DNA of 64,000 bases from Pectobacterium colocasium (GCF_020181655.1 NZ_CP084032.1:4402001-4466000); one strand, 5' to 3'. Positions 29,212 to 40,862 are shown, counted from the first letter of the stretch. The notes: generated from the letters alone by a model not told the origin. Translations and numbers: made by a program.

Positions 29212-29769
29212 TTAGCGGGGTGTACGACGCAGCCAGTCGTGAGCCAGAAACAGCGCGCTGACATTACGTGCTTCGCGGAAATCAGGCTCTTGCAACAGCG
29301 ACATCATGTTCTCCACAGGCCAGCGGATTTGCGGCATGGGTTCCGGCTCATCGCCTTCCAGGCTCTGCGGATACAGCCCCCGCGCCACCACGATATTCAT
29401 CTGGCTGGAAAAATAGGAGGGTGCCATGGTTAATGTCGCCAGTAACTCTAGCTTTTCTGCCCCAAAACCGATTTCTTCCATCAATTCGCGGTTAGCGGCT
29501 TCAAAGACCGTTTCACCGGGATCGATCAGCCCTTTGGGGAAGCCTAATTCGTATTCTTCAATGCCGACGGCGTATTCACGAATCAACACCAATTCATCAT
29601 CAATGACCGGGACAACCATCACCGCCTGTCGACCGCTTGAGCGCATCCGTTCATAAACCCGGCGAACCCCGTTGCTAAATTCAAGATCGACGGATTCCAC
29701 ATTGAACAGGCGCGAACGCGCTACCGTTTCTACCTTGAGGATTTTAGGTTTTTGCAGGTTATGACTCAT
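29212..29769 (-). CDS. nudE: ADP-compounds / NADH hydrolase (Nudix)
   Basis: Nudix pyrophosphatase acting on ADP-ribose, Ap3A and NADH, 185 residues from the ATG at 29769 (MSHNLQKPKILKVE). An upstream in-frame start at 29820 adds 17 residues not seen in the family. The Nudix box reads GLIDPGETVFEAANRELMEEIGF (about 96-118), with all Glu metal ligands. Divergent from igaA as in other enterobacteria. Confidence 0.96.
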   Translation of the reverse strand: MSHNLQKPKILKVETVARSRLFNVESVDLEFSNGVRRVYERMRSSGRQAVMVVPVIDDELVLIREYAVGIEEYELGFPKGLIDPGETVFEAANRELMEEIGFGAEKLELLATLTMAPSYFSSQMNIVVARGLYPQSLEGDEPEPMPQIRWPVENMMSLLQEPDFREARNVSALFLAHDWLRRTPR

Positions 29770-30205
29770 TGATGCCCCCAGAGCGTTACGACCAGAACGG
29801 CATCTTAGCCCAACACGCATGAGAGACTGCGCTTAATGCAATCCGCATATGGCATGCTGTTGGATAAGAAAAGATCGTAAATATTCTTTTTTGATTCTGC
29901 TCACATTGTGCGTTAACAGTCGCCTTCGCTGCAACTATCGTGACGATGAATTTACGTGTGAGCAACATACAGGATACATCCTGTATGAGAAACCGCCGCT
30001 AAAAGTCAATAACTTAAAAAAAATAGGAATATCCTCATTCAAGTGGCATTTTTTGCTTGTTACTATCATCACCTTATGCGATTAATTCCATTCACAATTA
30101 CGTTATTAATCTAAGAAAACAATGCCATACGGGTTATCATCAATTGTATAATTTTGTTAAACTCCGACGAAAACAAGGAGCCTCGCGTTTTGGAAGGGAG
30201 ATGAC
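29770..30205. promoter_or_regulatory. Divergent nudE-igaA intergenic region
   Basis: About 435 bp with no supported gene. It holds a 22-bp palindrome at 29966-29987 (half-site CATACAGGAT, 2-bp centre), too tightly closed to be a good RNA hairpin and so a candidate protein operator. A TATAAT at about 30148 lies in TTGTATAATTTTG and could be the -10 of igaA. Near the igaA start, AAGGGAG gives a good ribosome site. Confidence 0.5.
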
Positions 30206-32353
30206 ATGAGCACAATATTTACCTTATTGGCGATATTGCTTGCCTGTCTGATCGCGATCGGAGGTGTTATTGGCTACCGACTGCGCCGTCGTTTCTTATC
30301 CACCCCGCCATTACCCGTTTCGCAATCGCTTCCCCGACGGCTCACTGAAGATGAACGCATCGCCGTGGAGCGTTATCTGGCTCAGGAAAACAGCCAGCAG
30401 ACCACGCCGCTTGATACCCCGAATGCGCAGCCAAAACTGCCGCGTTCCCTGCAAAGTAATCGGGTTTACCCCGTCACCAAGACGATTACCCGCTACGGCC
30501 TGAGCACCGATGCTCAGAATAAGTGGCGCTACTACATCGATACACAAGAGATCCATCTGCCGCCCAGTTGGGAACAGTTCATTACCGAAAACAACACCGT
30601 CGAACTGATAAAGACGCGCTCGATTCCGCTGGTGATTTCCCTGAACGGGCACTCGCTAACCGAGTGCCTTGACGATCGGCCGCTGGCTCCACTACCAAGC
30701 GAAGTCCCCGTCCCGAACGCCTCCATCCGTCAGGAAGGGAGTGAGCATGCCGAATTGGTCACTATCCGTAAGGAAACACGTGAAGAACACGCCATGCACC
30801 ACTCTGGGGGCTTGAAGGAAGCCGCCGTGCTCTGCGTGTCTTTCTTGCTCTTGTTCATCAGCCTGAATAGCCCTATCGCCCTGCTCCCCTGGCTGATTGG
30901 TACCGCATCCTTATTGGCGGGCTGGAGCCTCTGGCAGCTTTTCCGCTCGCCGTCCGCTCAGGAACTGCGGGATGTCCACTGCCTTCACGGCACACCGCAA
31001 GGTTTGGGCCTGTTTGGCGAGTCCAATCAGGGGCCGCTCGGCAATATCTCACTCGGCAATATCGATCTGATTTACCCGCCTCACTGGCAACCCTACATCA
31101 CGCAAGATCTGGGCAGAAAAACGGATGTCGATATCTATCTCAATCGACAGGTCATCCGTCAGGGCGAACACCTTTCGCTGCATGATGAAGTGAAACATTT
31201 CCCGTTACAGCGCTGGGGCAGGAATCTGCTGCTATCCGTTGGTTCACTGCTCAGCCTGATTTTACTGATTACCAACGTGCAACTTGAACTGCCGCTCAAG
31301 CTCAGTCTGGCCTGGCTTCAGGGCGCACAGCGTATTGAAGTCACGCAGGTCAGCGATCTGGAAAAGGCTCAGCTCCACATTGGTGATACGCTGGCGGTGC
31401 GTGGCAGTGGTATGTGCTATGTGCCCGCAGGAATTCGTCCCGTCTCCACGCCGTCATCCTACGCGTTCAGCCCGTTCGACTGCTCCGCCATTTACTGGAA
31501 TAAAGCCACGCCGCTGCCCTTACCGGAATCCGAGACCATTGAAAAAGCCTCTGCCTTGCTGAAATCCGTCAACAGCCAGCTCCACCCGCAAGCGGAAAAA
31601 GAAGGTCAGGTTAATTCCCAGCTAGCGTCCACGATCCAGAAATCAGGGCTGATCCTGATGAAAAACTTCGCTGACGTTGTCCTGAGAACACAAGATCTGT
31701 GTAAACAGGAAAACGATTGCTCCCGGCTGAAAAATGCGCTGGTTAATCTGAGCGATGTCAAAAACTGGAATACGCTGGTCAAAGACGCCAACTCCGGCAC
31801 GCTAAAAGGCATGAATGTGGTGTTGCCCGCCGTCAGCGCAGAAACGCTGGAATCTCTGGTCAACAGTTCTACCGATCAATTCTTCTATCAGGAAATCAAT
31901 AATGCGGCAGAATCGCTGAACAGCCCGCCGCCCGGTGGATTCCTGATTCGCAGCGATGAAGGCCGGCAGTTCGTTAACCACCCGCTCCCTCCAATGCCGC
32001 TCAATGAGTACCGCCCGTCGGATCAGTGGCAGGAACTCCAGCGGCTTTCCGCGATGCTGTTGCATACCCCGTTTAATGCCACAGGCGTTATCACCCAACT
32101 CAGCACCGATGCCAACGGGACGCAGCACATCAACCTGCACAGCGAACCCGACGTCATTACCGTCTGGCGCTATCTCGGCAGTTGCCTGCTGCTGCTGCTG
32201 TTTTCTGCAACGTTTATCGTTAATGCGGTTCTGGCCGCCATTAAACTGCGTAAAAGCCAGAAACGAGTGACCGATATTCAGCGCTATTACGCTTCTCGGT
32301 TCAACATGATGACGAATGCGTTCCCGGACAACCGCCCTCTGCTCCCCCGCTAA
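30206..32353 (+). CDS. igaA: Intracellular growth attenuator IgaA (Rcs phosphorelay inhibitor)
   Basis: Polytopic inner-membrane protein that holds the Rcs envelope-stress phosphorelay in check (homologue of MucM/UmoB/YrfF), 715 residues. Membrane segments are near 5-22, 200-245 (two closely spaced), 340-360 and 650-672, with a large periplasmic domain between about 362 and 648. Conserved features include the N-terminal RLRRRFLSTPPLPV and the Cys pairs in the periplasmic domain (GSGMCYVP, PFDCSA, DLCKQENDCSRL). The placement opposite nudE and before yrfG is the enterobacterial order. Confidence 0.95.
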   Translation: MSTIFTLLAILLACLIAIGGVIGYRLRRRFLSTPPLPVSQSLPRRLTEDERIAVERYLAQENSQQTTPLDTPNAQPKLPRSLQSNRVYPVTKTITRYGLSTDAQNKWRYYIDTQEIHLPPSWEQFITENNTVELIKTRSIPLVISLNGHSLTECLDDRPLAPLPSEVPVPNASIRQEGSEHAELVTIRKETREEHAMHHSGGLKEAAVLCVSFLLLFISLNSPIALLPWLIGTASLLAGWSLWQLFRSPSAQELRDVHCLHGTPQGLGLFGESNQGPLGNISLGNIDLIYPPHWQPYITQDLGRKTDVDIYLNRQVIRQGEHLSLHDEVKHFPLQRWGRNLLLSVGSLLSLILLITNVQLELPLKLSLAWLQGAQRIEVTQVSDLEKAQLHIGDTLAVRGSGMCYVPAGIRPVSTPSSYAFSPFDCSAIYWNKATPLPLPESETIEKASALLKSVNSQLHPQAEKEGQVNSQLASTIQKSGLILMKNFADVVLRTQDLCKQENDCSRLKNALVNLSDVKNWNTLVKDANSGTLKGMNVVLPAVSAETLESLVNSSTDQFFYQEINNAAESLNSPPPGGFLIRSDEGRQFVNHPLPPMPLNEYRPSDQWQELQRLSAMLLHTPFNATGVITQLSTDANGTQHINLHSEPDVITVWRYLGSCLLLLLFSATFIVNAVLAAIKLRKSQKRVTDIQRYYASRFNMMTNAFPDNRPLLPR

Positions 32354-32471
32354 CGGCATCGTGCCCGTACTGCGGTTATGCTAACCTAGCGGAATCGGTT
32401 TCCCGCCACTATTGCATTGCGCGCCTCCTGCTTCATCATCCCTACAGCACGGCGCGACATCTGGAGTCGTT

Positions 32472-33158
32472 ATGAATCCCCACGTTAACTGGCACGACAT
32501 CGACACCGTGATACTGGATATGGATGGCACGCTGCTCGATCTGGCGTTTGACAGCTATTTCTGGCTTCAACTGGTACCGCAGTCGCTCAGTGAAAAACGC
32601 CATATCAGCCTTGAGCAGGCACACCAGCTCATCGAACAAGAGTACCGTGCCGTTCAGCACACGCTAAACTGGTACTGTTTCGATTACTGGTCAGAACGTC
32701 TGGATCTGGATATCTATCAAATGACGACGGATATCGGCACACGTGCCCGGCTGCGCGATGACACCACGCCGTTTTTAGCGGCGCTGCGCGAATGCGGTAA
32801 AGAGACCATTCTCCTGACCAACGCCCATCCACACAGTCTGGCGGTAAAAATCGAACATACGGGGCTGGATCAGCACCTTGATTTATTGCTTTCCACCCAT
32901 ACTTATGGATATCCGAAAGAGAATCAGCGCTTGTGGCAGGCCGTACAGCAGCAAACCGGTTTCGACCCTGCCAGAACATTATTCGTGGATGACAGCGAGC
33001 CGATTCTGGATGCCGCAAAAACGTTCGGTATCCATTACTGTCTGGGCGTACGTAATCCAGATTCCGGCCAACAGGAAAAGGCGTTCCTGCAACATCCGTC
33101 AATGAACGACTATCTTGCGCTGCTACCCGCTCTGCGCCACTCCGTTAACGCCGGGTAA
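32472..33158 (+). CDS. yrfG: GMP/IMP nucleotidase (HAD family)
   Basis: HAD hydrolase that dephosphorylates purine mononucleotides, 228 residues from the ATG at 32472 (MNPHVNWHDIDTVILDMDGT), which is preceded by GGAGT. A start at 32412 would add 20 residues without a ribosome site. Motif I is ILDMDGTLLDL, motif II is ILLTNAHPHSL, and motif IV is TLFVDDSEPILDAAK. The family marker YWSERLDLD is also seen. It follows igaA and precedes hslR; a dispersed repeat sits in the gap after it. Confidence 0.94.
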   Translation: MNPHVNWHDIDTVILDMDGTLLDLAFDSYFWLQLVPQSLSEKRHISLEQAHQLIEQEYRAVQHTLNWYCFDYWSERLDLDIYQMTTDIGTRARLRDDTTPFLAALRECGKETILLTNAHPHSLAVKIEHTGLDQHLDLLLSTHTYGYPKENQRLWQAVQQQTGFDPARTLFVDDSEPILDAAKTFGIHYCLGVRNPDSGQQEKAFLQHPSMNDYLALLPALRHSVNAG

Positions 33159-33170
33159 TGCAGTGGTCTG

Positions 33171-33250
33171 AGGGGGAAACACGACGATGAGGTATGCCTC
33201 GCGCCAGTGTCGCCCCCAGTATTCTCGATCCTTAAACGATCGGCATTAGG
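33171..33250 (+). repeat. Dispersed intergenic repeat, copy A
   Basis: About 80 bp starting GGGGGAAACACGACGATGAGG and ending CGATCCTTAAACGATCGGCAT. It aligns along its length with copies at 61612-61702 (same orientation) and 47975-48063 (opposite), apart from a short internal deletion here. GAGG/CCTC and GGGGG/CCCCC pairs make it foldable. It ends 16 bp before hslR and so lies in the hslR leader. Confidence 0.8.
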
Positions 33251-33266
33251 ATAATCAGGGGGATTG

Positions 33267-33677
33267 ATGGTGAAAGCTACCGAGCAGGCCGACGACGCCG
33301 TTCGTCTGGATAAATGGCTCTGGGCCGCCCGTTTCTATAAAACCCGAGCCATTGCCCGCGAAATGATCGACGGCGGCAAAGTGCACTATAACGGACAACG
33401 CGGTAAGCCAAGCAAACAGGTCGAACTGAATGCCGAGGTTAAACTGCGTCAGGGCAATGACGAACGCACCGTGGTCATTCTGGCCGTCAGCGGCCAGCGC
33501 AGAAGTGCGACAGAGGCGCAGGCGCTGTATCAGGAAACGGCCGACAGTATTGAGAAACGAGAAAAGCTGGCGCTGGCGCGGAAAATGAATGCGTTAACGA
33601 TGCCACACCCCGATCGCCGCCCTGATAAAAAAGAGCGACGCGATCTGATTAAATTTAAATACAGCGATCAGGAATAA
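33267..33677 (+). CDS. hslR: Heat-shock protein 15 (ribosome-associated S4 protein)
   Basis: Binds stalled 50S subunits carrying nascent chain-tRNA for recycling. 136 residues from the ATG at 33267; a TTG three bases earlier is in frame but unneeded, and AGGGGG lies upstream. The S4 RNA-binding domain spans about 9-60 (VRLDKWLWAARFYKTRAIAREMI, KVHYNGQRGKPSKQVE). A basic C-terminus follows. Pairing with hslO downstream is conserved. Confidence 0.97.
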   Translation: MVKATEQADDAVRLDKWLWAARFYKTRAIAREMIDGGKVHYNGQRGKPSKQVELNAEVKLRQGNDERTVVILAVSGQRRSATEAQALYQETADSIEKREKLALARKMNALTMPHPDRRPDKKERRDLIKFKYSDQE

Positions 33678-33765
33678 CGCTCCGCCCTTCATTTATTGGT
33701 CATCAAACTGATGACAATAGAGAGAAGACTCAGCGATCGCCGCACCATTACGACGAGAAAACATT

Positions 33766-34635
33766 ATGGCTCACGACCAATTACACCGTTACCTGTTTGA
33801 AAATTATGCCGTTCGTGGCGAACTGGTAACCGTTAACGAGACGTATCAACGTATTTTGACCAACCACGATTATCCGTCTGCGGTGCAAACGCTGCTGGGT
33901 GAAATGCTGGTTGCCACCAGCCTGTTGACGGCAACGCTAAAATTCAGCGGCGATATTACCGTTCAGCTTCAGGGCGATGGCCCACTGAAACTGGCAGTGA
34001 TTAACGGTAACCACCAGCAGCAGATGCGCGGCGTTGCCCGTCTGCAAGGGGATATCGCACCGGGGAGCTCGCTGAAAGAAATGGTCGGCAATGGCTATCT
34101 GGTCATTACCATTACGCCGACTGACGGCGAGCGTTATCAGGGTGTCGTCGGTTTAGAAGGTGAAACCGTGGCCGAATGTCTGGAGAGCTATTTCCAGCAG
34201 TCCGAGCAGTTGCCGACACGGCTGTTTATCCGTACCGGACAGCACGAAGGCAATCAGGCGGCCGCGGGGATGTTGCTTCAGGTGCTGCCTGCACAAGATG
34301 CCGATCGGAATGATTTTGATCATCTGGCGCAGCTCACCACCACGGTCAAAGCCGAAGAACTGTTTACCCTGCCTGCGACCGAGGTACTGTACCGCCTTTA
34401 CCATCAGGAAGAGGTCACGGTGTACGAGCCGCAGGATGTCGAATTCCGCTGCCACTGTTCACGCGACCGTTGCGCCGATGCATTAATGACGCTGTCCGAT
34501 CAGGAGATCAATGAAATGATCGAACAGGATGGCGAAATCGATATGCACTGTGATTATTGTGGTACGCACTACTTGTTTAATTCGCTGGACATCCGCGCCA
34601 TACGGCACGATTCATCAGGAAATCTGTTGCATTAA
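33766..34635 (+). CDS. hslO: Redox-regulated chaperone Hsp33
   Basis: Holdase chaperone activated by oxidation, 289 residues. The C-terminal zinc centre shows as [10 protein letters not shown] and CDYCGTHY (about 229-268), the CxC and CxxC pairs that release zinc on oxidation. The N-terminal domain starts with [19 protein letters not shown]. It is 88 nt after hslR and has its own terminator. Confidence 0.98.
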   Translation: MAHDQLHRYLFENYAVRGELVTVNETYQRILTNHDYPSAVQTLLGEMLVATSLLTATLKFSGDITVQLQGDGPLKLAVINGNHQQQMRGVARLQGDIAPGSSLKEMVGNGYLVITITPTDGERYQGVVGLEGETVAECLESYFQQSEQLPTRLFIRTGQHEGNQAAAGMLLQVLPAQDADRNDFDHLAQLTTTVKAEELFTLPATEVLYRLYHQEEVTVYEPQDVEFRCHCSRDRCADALMTLSDQEINEMIEQDGEIDMHCDYCGTHYLFNSLDIRAIRHDSSGNLLH

Positions 34636-34642
34636 TCGTTTT

Positions 34643-34670
34643 AACGGGTACGAAAGTACCCGTTTTATTT
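34643..34670 (+). terminator. Rho-independent terminator of hslO
   Basis: 9-bp stem AACGGGTAC / GTACCCGTT with a GAAA tetraloop, followed by TTATTTTG, 8 nt after the hslO stop. Confidence 0.9.
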
Positions 34671-34832
34671 TGCTTATTTTCCCATCTATAAACTGCCGTG
34701 ATTATTTTTCAAACACCCTAAATAAGCAAAGTTATTAATGAATTTATTTAATTTTATGATTGCTATCGCGGTTAAAATAAGCTCACTCCCTACAATGTTT
34801 AGTAGTACGACTATAACTTGAGGAGTAGCAAC

Positions 34833-36452
34833 ATGCTGATCAACGGTATTACCCCGCAAGCCCTGACGGCTTATGGAATCCACGATGTCCGCGATATTGT
34901 CTACAATCCCAGCTATGAACTGCTTTTTGAAGAAGAACGCTCCCCTACCCTACAAGGCTATGAACGCGGTATCGAAACCCAATTGGGTGCCGTAGCCGTC
35001 GATACCGGCATCTTTACCGGCCGCTCCCCGAAAGACAAATACATCGTGCGCGATGACGTTACGCGCGACACCGTGTGGTGGTCCGATCAGGGTAAAGGTA
35101 AGAACGATAACCATCCATTGAGCCAGGAAACCTGGACGCACCTGAAACAGCTCGTCACTACGCAGCTCTCCGGCAAGCGGTTGTTCATCATCGATGCCTT
35201 CTGCGGCGCGAATCCAGATAGCCGTCTCAGCGTACGTTTCGTCACAGAAGTGGCCTGGCAGGCGCATTTCGTCAAAAACATGTTTATCCGCCCGAGCGAT
35301 GAAGAGCTGGAAGGCTTTGAGCCGGATTTCATCGTGATGAACGGCGCAAAATGCACCAACCCGAACTGGCAGGAACAGGGGTTGAACTCCGAGAACTTTG
35401 TCGCGTTCAACCTGACAGAGCGCATCCAGCTGATTGGCGGCACCTGGTACGGCGGTGAAATGAAGAAAGGCATGTTCTCCATCATGAACTACCTGCTGCC
35501 GCTGAAAGGCATCGCCTCCATGCACTGTTCGGCAAACGTCGGTGAAAAGGGCGATGTGGCGGTGTTCTTTGGTCTATCCGGTACCGGCAAAACCACGCTT
35601 TCCACCGATCCCAAACGCCAACTGATTGGCGATGACGAACACGGCTGGGACGACGACGGCGTCTTCAACTTTGAAGGCGGCTGCTATGCCAAAACGATCA
35701 AGCTCTCCAAAGAAGCCGAACCGGATATCTTTGGCGCCATCAAACGCGATGCGCTGCTGGAGAACGTCACTGTGCTGGCGGACGGCACCGTAGACTTCAA
35801 CGACGGTTCCAAAACTGAAAACACCCGTGTTTCTTATCCGATCTATCACATTCAGAATATCGTTAAACCGGTCTCTAAAGCGGGCCATGCAACGAAAGTG
35901 ATTTTCCTGACGGCTGATGCGTTCGGCGTGTTACCACCTGTTTCTCGCCTGACGTCCGATCAAACGCAGTATCACTTCCTGTCTGGCTTTACCGCCAAGC
36001 TGGCGGGAACCGAACGCGGCGTGACAGAACCAACACCAACGTTCTCCGCCTGCTTCGGCGCGGCATTCCTGATGCTGCACCCAACGCAGTACGCTGAAGT
36101 GCTGGTAAAACGCATGAAGGCGGCGGGCGCACAGGCCTATCTGGTCAACACCGGCTGGAACGGCAGCGGTAAACGTATCTCCATTAAGGATACGCGCGGG
36201 ATTATTGACGCCATCCTGAACGGCAGCATTGATAATGCAGAAATGCAGACGCTCCCTGTCTTCGATTTGGCGATCCCAACCTCGCTGCCCGGCGTCAACC
36301 CTGACATTCTTGACCCGCGTGATACTTACGCGAACGTCGAGCAATGGCAGGAAAAAGCGGACGATCTGGCACAGCGCTTTATCACCAACTTCGATAAATA
36401 TACCGATGCACCAGCAGGTGCCGCGCTGGTGAAAGCAGGACCGAAGCGGTAA
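34833..36452 (+). CDS. pckA: Phosphoenolpyruvate carboxykinase (ATP)
   Basis: Gluconeogenic enzyme converting oxaloacetate and ATP to PEP, 539 residues from the ATG at 34833, seven bases after GAGGAG. A TTG at 34818 is in frame but contains the ribosome site itself. The kinase-1a P-loop is [13 protein letters not shown] (about 247-259). The kinase-2 region is [24 protein letters not shown], and the oxaloacetate site [11 protein letters not shown] is at about 63-73. Confidence 0.98.
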   Translation: MLINGITPQALTAYGIHDVRDIVYNPSYELLFEEERSPTLQGYERGIETQLGAVAVDTGIFTGRSPKDKYIVRDDVTRDTVWWSDQGKGKNDNHPLSQETWTHLKQLVTTQLSGKRLFIIDAFCGANPDSRLSVRFVTEVAWQAHFVKNMFIRPSDEELEGFEPDFIVMNGAKCTNPNWQEQGLNSENFVAFNLTERIQLIGGTWYGGEMKKGMFSIMNYLLPLKGIASMHCSANVGEKGDVAVFFGLSGTGKTTLSTDPKRQLIGDDEHGWDDDGVFNFEGGCYAKTIKLSKEAEPDIFGAIKRDALLENVTVLADGTVDFNDGSKTENTRVSYPIYHIQNIVKPVSKAGHATKVIFLTADAFGVLPPVSRLTSDQTQYHFLSGFTAKLAGTERGVTEPTPTFSACFGAAFLMLHPTQYAEVLVKRMKAAGAQAYLVNTGWNGSGKRISIKDTRGIIDAILNGSIDNAEMQTLPVFDLAIPTSLPGVNPDILDPRDTYANVEQWQEKADDLAQRFITNFDKYTDAPAGAALVKAGPKR

Positions 36453-36458
36453 ACGCAT

Positions 36459-36484
36459 TCCCCTCCTCTGAGCAGGGGAGGGGA
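36459..36484. terminator. GC-rich hairpin after pckA
   Basis: Perfect 8-bp stem TCCCCTCC / GGAGGGGA closing a 10-nt loop, 7 nt after the pckA stop, followed by CATTCATTCC rather than a T run. It resembles the hairpin at the right end of the window (63963-63990), including the trailing ATTCATTC. Confidence 0.55.
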
Positions 36485-36590
36485 CATTCATTCCATCTAT
36501 ACGTTAACGACTCACCCAGCGAACTATCTCTTATACATAAATACAGGAATTTACCTCGGTTTTTTCCTTTCCGGCGTAAAAAATTATGCT

Positions 36591-36790
36591 GAGGAGCTAG
36601 CAGGCTTAGGATGAGCCGCAGGACGCGGCGAAAGCTTGCGCCACGTCTGGAACGTGTCGCAAGCGGTCCGTTGAGCCTGATACGACGAAGGCACCGCGGC
36701 AGCGGCATAATTTCCGCCGAAAGCCTGGGGTCACGGGGCGAGCGGCGTGTGAGCCGTCCCGTGTCGGGCGCGTGCTACACGGGTAGCATG
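36591..36790. other. Hairpin-rich structured element between convergent pckA and envZ
   Basis: GC-rich island in an AT-rich gap. On the plus strand AGGCT (36602-36606) can pair with AGCCT (36674-36678), enclosing two perfect hairpins. One is GCCGC-AGGAC-GCGGC (36615-36629). The other is an extended arm, GCTTGCG/CGCAAGC capped by CACGT-CTGGA-ACGTG (about 36634-36664). Further on are CACGGG/CCCGTG (about 36732-36763) and GCTAC-ACGG-GTAGC (about 36774-36787). GGA triplets fall in both first loops. It may be a small RNA, a dispersed structured repeat, or a convergent-terminator zone. No coding frame is convincing. Confidence 0.5.
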
Positions 36791-36872
36791 AAAATAACGG
36801 CATTATCGCGCACGAAACCCTCTTCTCGTCAGCATAAAAACTGTGGCTAAGAGACAGAGGAAATCGGGTGGG

Positions 36873-38947
<2,075 letters not shown>

Positions 38948-39072
38948 TCTCTTTCTCCAAAGGCGTAATAGCGCCGACGCTGCTATTGTTCAGAAACACA
39001 CGAATGACTGACAGTCGTTTCTGGTATACATTCTAGGCAAAATTGTTACAAAGCATATTAAAATTCGTGTAA

Positions 39073-39567
39073 TCAATCATTTCCGCCACGATAACGCTCG
39101 TAACCAATGGAATTGACGAACCACTCACGCGGGCCGTCTGGCGTATTCACGGTGAATTCCTCATCCACCGCTTTTTTCAGCATGGCGCGCGCCATCGGGG
39201 AATCGATCGAAATATAGTCTTTATTGTCGCCATAGATCTCGTCTGGGCCGACAATCCGAAAACGCTTCACATCACCTTGCTCATTTTCGATCTCGACCCA
39301 GGCACCAAAAAATACGCTGCCATCCTGCTGCGGCGAATAATCAACGATTTTCAATTCCGTCAGGCATTTTCTCAGGTAACGAACACGCCTGTCGATCTGG
39401 CGTAGTAAACGCTTGTTATAGGTGTAGTCCGCATTTTCTGAGCGATCCCCCAGACTGGCCGCCCAGGAGACAATTTTGGTAATTTCCGGGCGTTTTACAT
39501 TCCAGAGATGGTCGTGCTCTGCCCGCAGTTTGTCATACCCCTCGCGGGTAATCAGATTGGTTTTCAA
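39073..39567 (-). CDS. greB: Transcription elongation factor GreB
   Basis: Stimulates cleavage of backtracked RNA by RNA polymerase, 164 residues (E. coli 158). The N-terminal coiled coil carries the acidic tip in WAASLGDRSENADYTYNKRLLRQIDRRVRYL (the DxxE catalytic pair). The C-terminal FKBP-like domain follows, with IDSPMARAMLKK. The start is a TTG whose bases overlap the TGA of hipA (TTGA); no in-frame ATG is available upstream, and GGGG lies about 9 nt before it. In E. coli greB is divergent from ompR and lies beside tex. Here it is codirectional with ompR and separated from tex by about 6 kb. Confidence 0.93.
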   Translation of the reverse strand: MKTNLITREGYDKLRAEHDHLWNVKRPEITKIVSWAASLGDRSENADYTYNKRLLRQIDRRVRYLRKCLTELKIVDYSPQQDGSVFFGAWVEIENEQGDVKRFRIVGPDEIYGDNKDYISIDSPMARAMLKKAVDEEFTVNTPDGPREWFVNSIGYERYRGGND

Positions 39568-40862
39568 GTCATTAACCCCGTTAGCGCTTTAGTGCGTAAG
39601 CTGTCCGGCGTACCTTCAAAAATAAAAGGGTTGAAAAACATCCGGCCCCAAAACAGCTTACGATCCACTTCGCTCAATGCGACTTCATCGCAGATGCTTT
39701 CCCAGCATGCACGCACCGTTTCTATCTGATGCATGATGATCTCAATAGCTTCAGCTTCGCTCAGCAGAAATTTAGGTGCAGCCGCCAGACAGACAGAGAA
39801 ATTGCTCATCCTGTTTTCACCCGTGATCAACATTGCCTGCGTCGCCTCATTACCCGCCCGATTCTGCGGGCAAATATCATAGGCTGGAGTCAGCTTTAGT
39901 GTTCGGCCATCCCAGAATGCCGCGTGGTTTCGGGCATGATCGTCGGTGTTTCCGCAGATGATGTTGAAGACCAGACGGCCAAACAGCTCACGCAGCGTCG
40001 CTTTCGGTTCGTCGAAACGTTGCCGGATGATGTCCGAGAATTCTTCGTAGCTCGCATATCTCGCCATCATTTCATCAAGGCCGAAAAGCGTCAGTGCAGA
40101 GACCATTAGCCTGCGTTTCCAGCCACCTTCTGCTTTCATACGGTCAAAACGTTCTATCAGAATAACGTCCTTCCCCGCCGTCTGGCGAAAGTGCACCGGA
40201 GCCACATTTAAACCAATACTCGCAGCCAGCCGCATAGCAATGTATTCAGCTTTAACGACGTTATAGGTATCCGTCGAGGACGAAAATTTTGCGATGAACT
40301 TATGGTTCTCATCTTCGATCATCGCTTTCGGCCGAGCCCCTCCCAACGAACTCCCATGGAAAAGAGCTTGATCAAGCTCAGGCGTCAACAAGACACCGTT
40401 TTCCACCATAGTGGCCGCAATCATCAACTCTTCAAGAGAAGCATTTTGAGCTGAACGCGGGACATACTCTGTCGGCGACGCCTGAAAATCGAGCCCGCCA
40501 ATTCTGTCTGAACCGGACTCAAGCAAATATGTCAATTCATCCAGCGTACTGCTATCTGCTCCCCTGCCTCTGACACCCATAAGTCGATTAAGGATGACCC
40601 TGCGTCCCCATGCGTCAGGCGCGGCATCGCGTAATGCACTCGCCTGCCATAGGCCCGCCGCTGGCGGTATAGCACCACGCATTAACGGCAATTCAGGTTC
40701 ATAGATAGGGATCGCGTCTTTTCGCTCCAGATAGTTACGACCATAATTGAAAATGAGTCGGTCGCCGTCCCGGCTCAATAAACCGGCCACAACAGGCTTC
40801 GTCGCATCAGGCAACCAGATCCATACATAGGCTTTGTCGACAGCGTTATCAGAAGTCATCAT
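39564..40862 (-). CDS. HipA-family Ser/Thr kinase toxin
   Basis: 432 residues, the usual HipA size, predicted to phosphorylate a cytoplasmic target (glutamyl-tRNA synthetase for E. coli HipA; other HipA types differ). Seen: the P-loop-like SSLGGARPKAMIE (about 170-182), the Lys/Glu region VILIERFDRM, catalytic loop NIICGNTDDHARNHA (about 303-317) and the DFG-equivalent LTPAYDICP. All catalytic residues look intact, so it is probably active. It overlaps hipB by 14 bp upstream and greB by 4 bp downstream. It differs from the short-N-lobe E. coli HipA enough that I give no symbol. Confidence 0.9.
   Translation of the reverse strand: MMTSDNAVDKAYVWIWLPDATKPVVAGLLSRDGDRLIFNYGRNYLERKDAIPIYEPELPLMRGAIPPAAGLWQASALRDAAPDAWGRRVILNRLMGVRGRGADSSTLDELTYLLESGSDRIGGLDFQASPTEYVPRSAQNASLEELMIAATMVENGVLLTPELDQALFHGSSLGGARPKAMIEDENHKFIAKFSSSTDTYNVVKAEYIAMRLAASIGLNVAPVHFRQTAGKDVILIERFDRMKAEGGWKRRLMVSALTLFGLDEMMARYASYEEFSDIIRQRFDEPKATLRELFGRLVFNIICGNTDDHARNHAAFWDGRTLKLTPAYDICPQNRAGNEATQAMLITGENRMSNFSVCLAAAPKFLLSEAEAIEIIMHQIETVRACWESICDEVALSEVDRKLFWGRMFFNPFIFEGTPDSLRTKALTGLMT

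Noticed and set aside
29966..29987. LexA/SOS box
   Set aside because: The palindrome has ACAGGAT...ATCCTGT, the inverse order of the LexA consensus CTGT-N8-ACAG.
36611..36850. Arg-rich frame in the structured region between pckA and envZ
   Set aside because: Composition (RRxRRK stretches) reflects GC-rich hairpins, there is no ribosome site, and no family is recognised.
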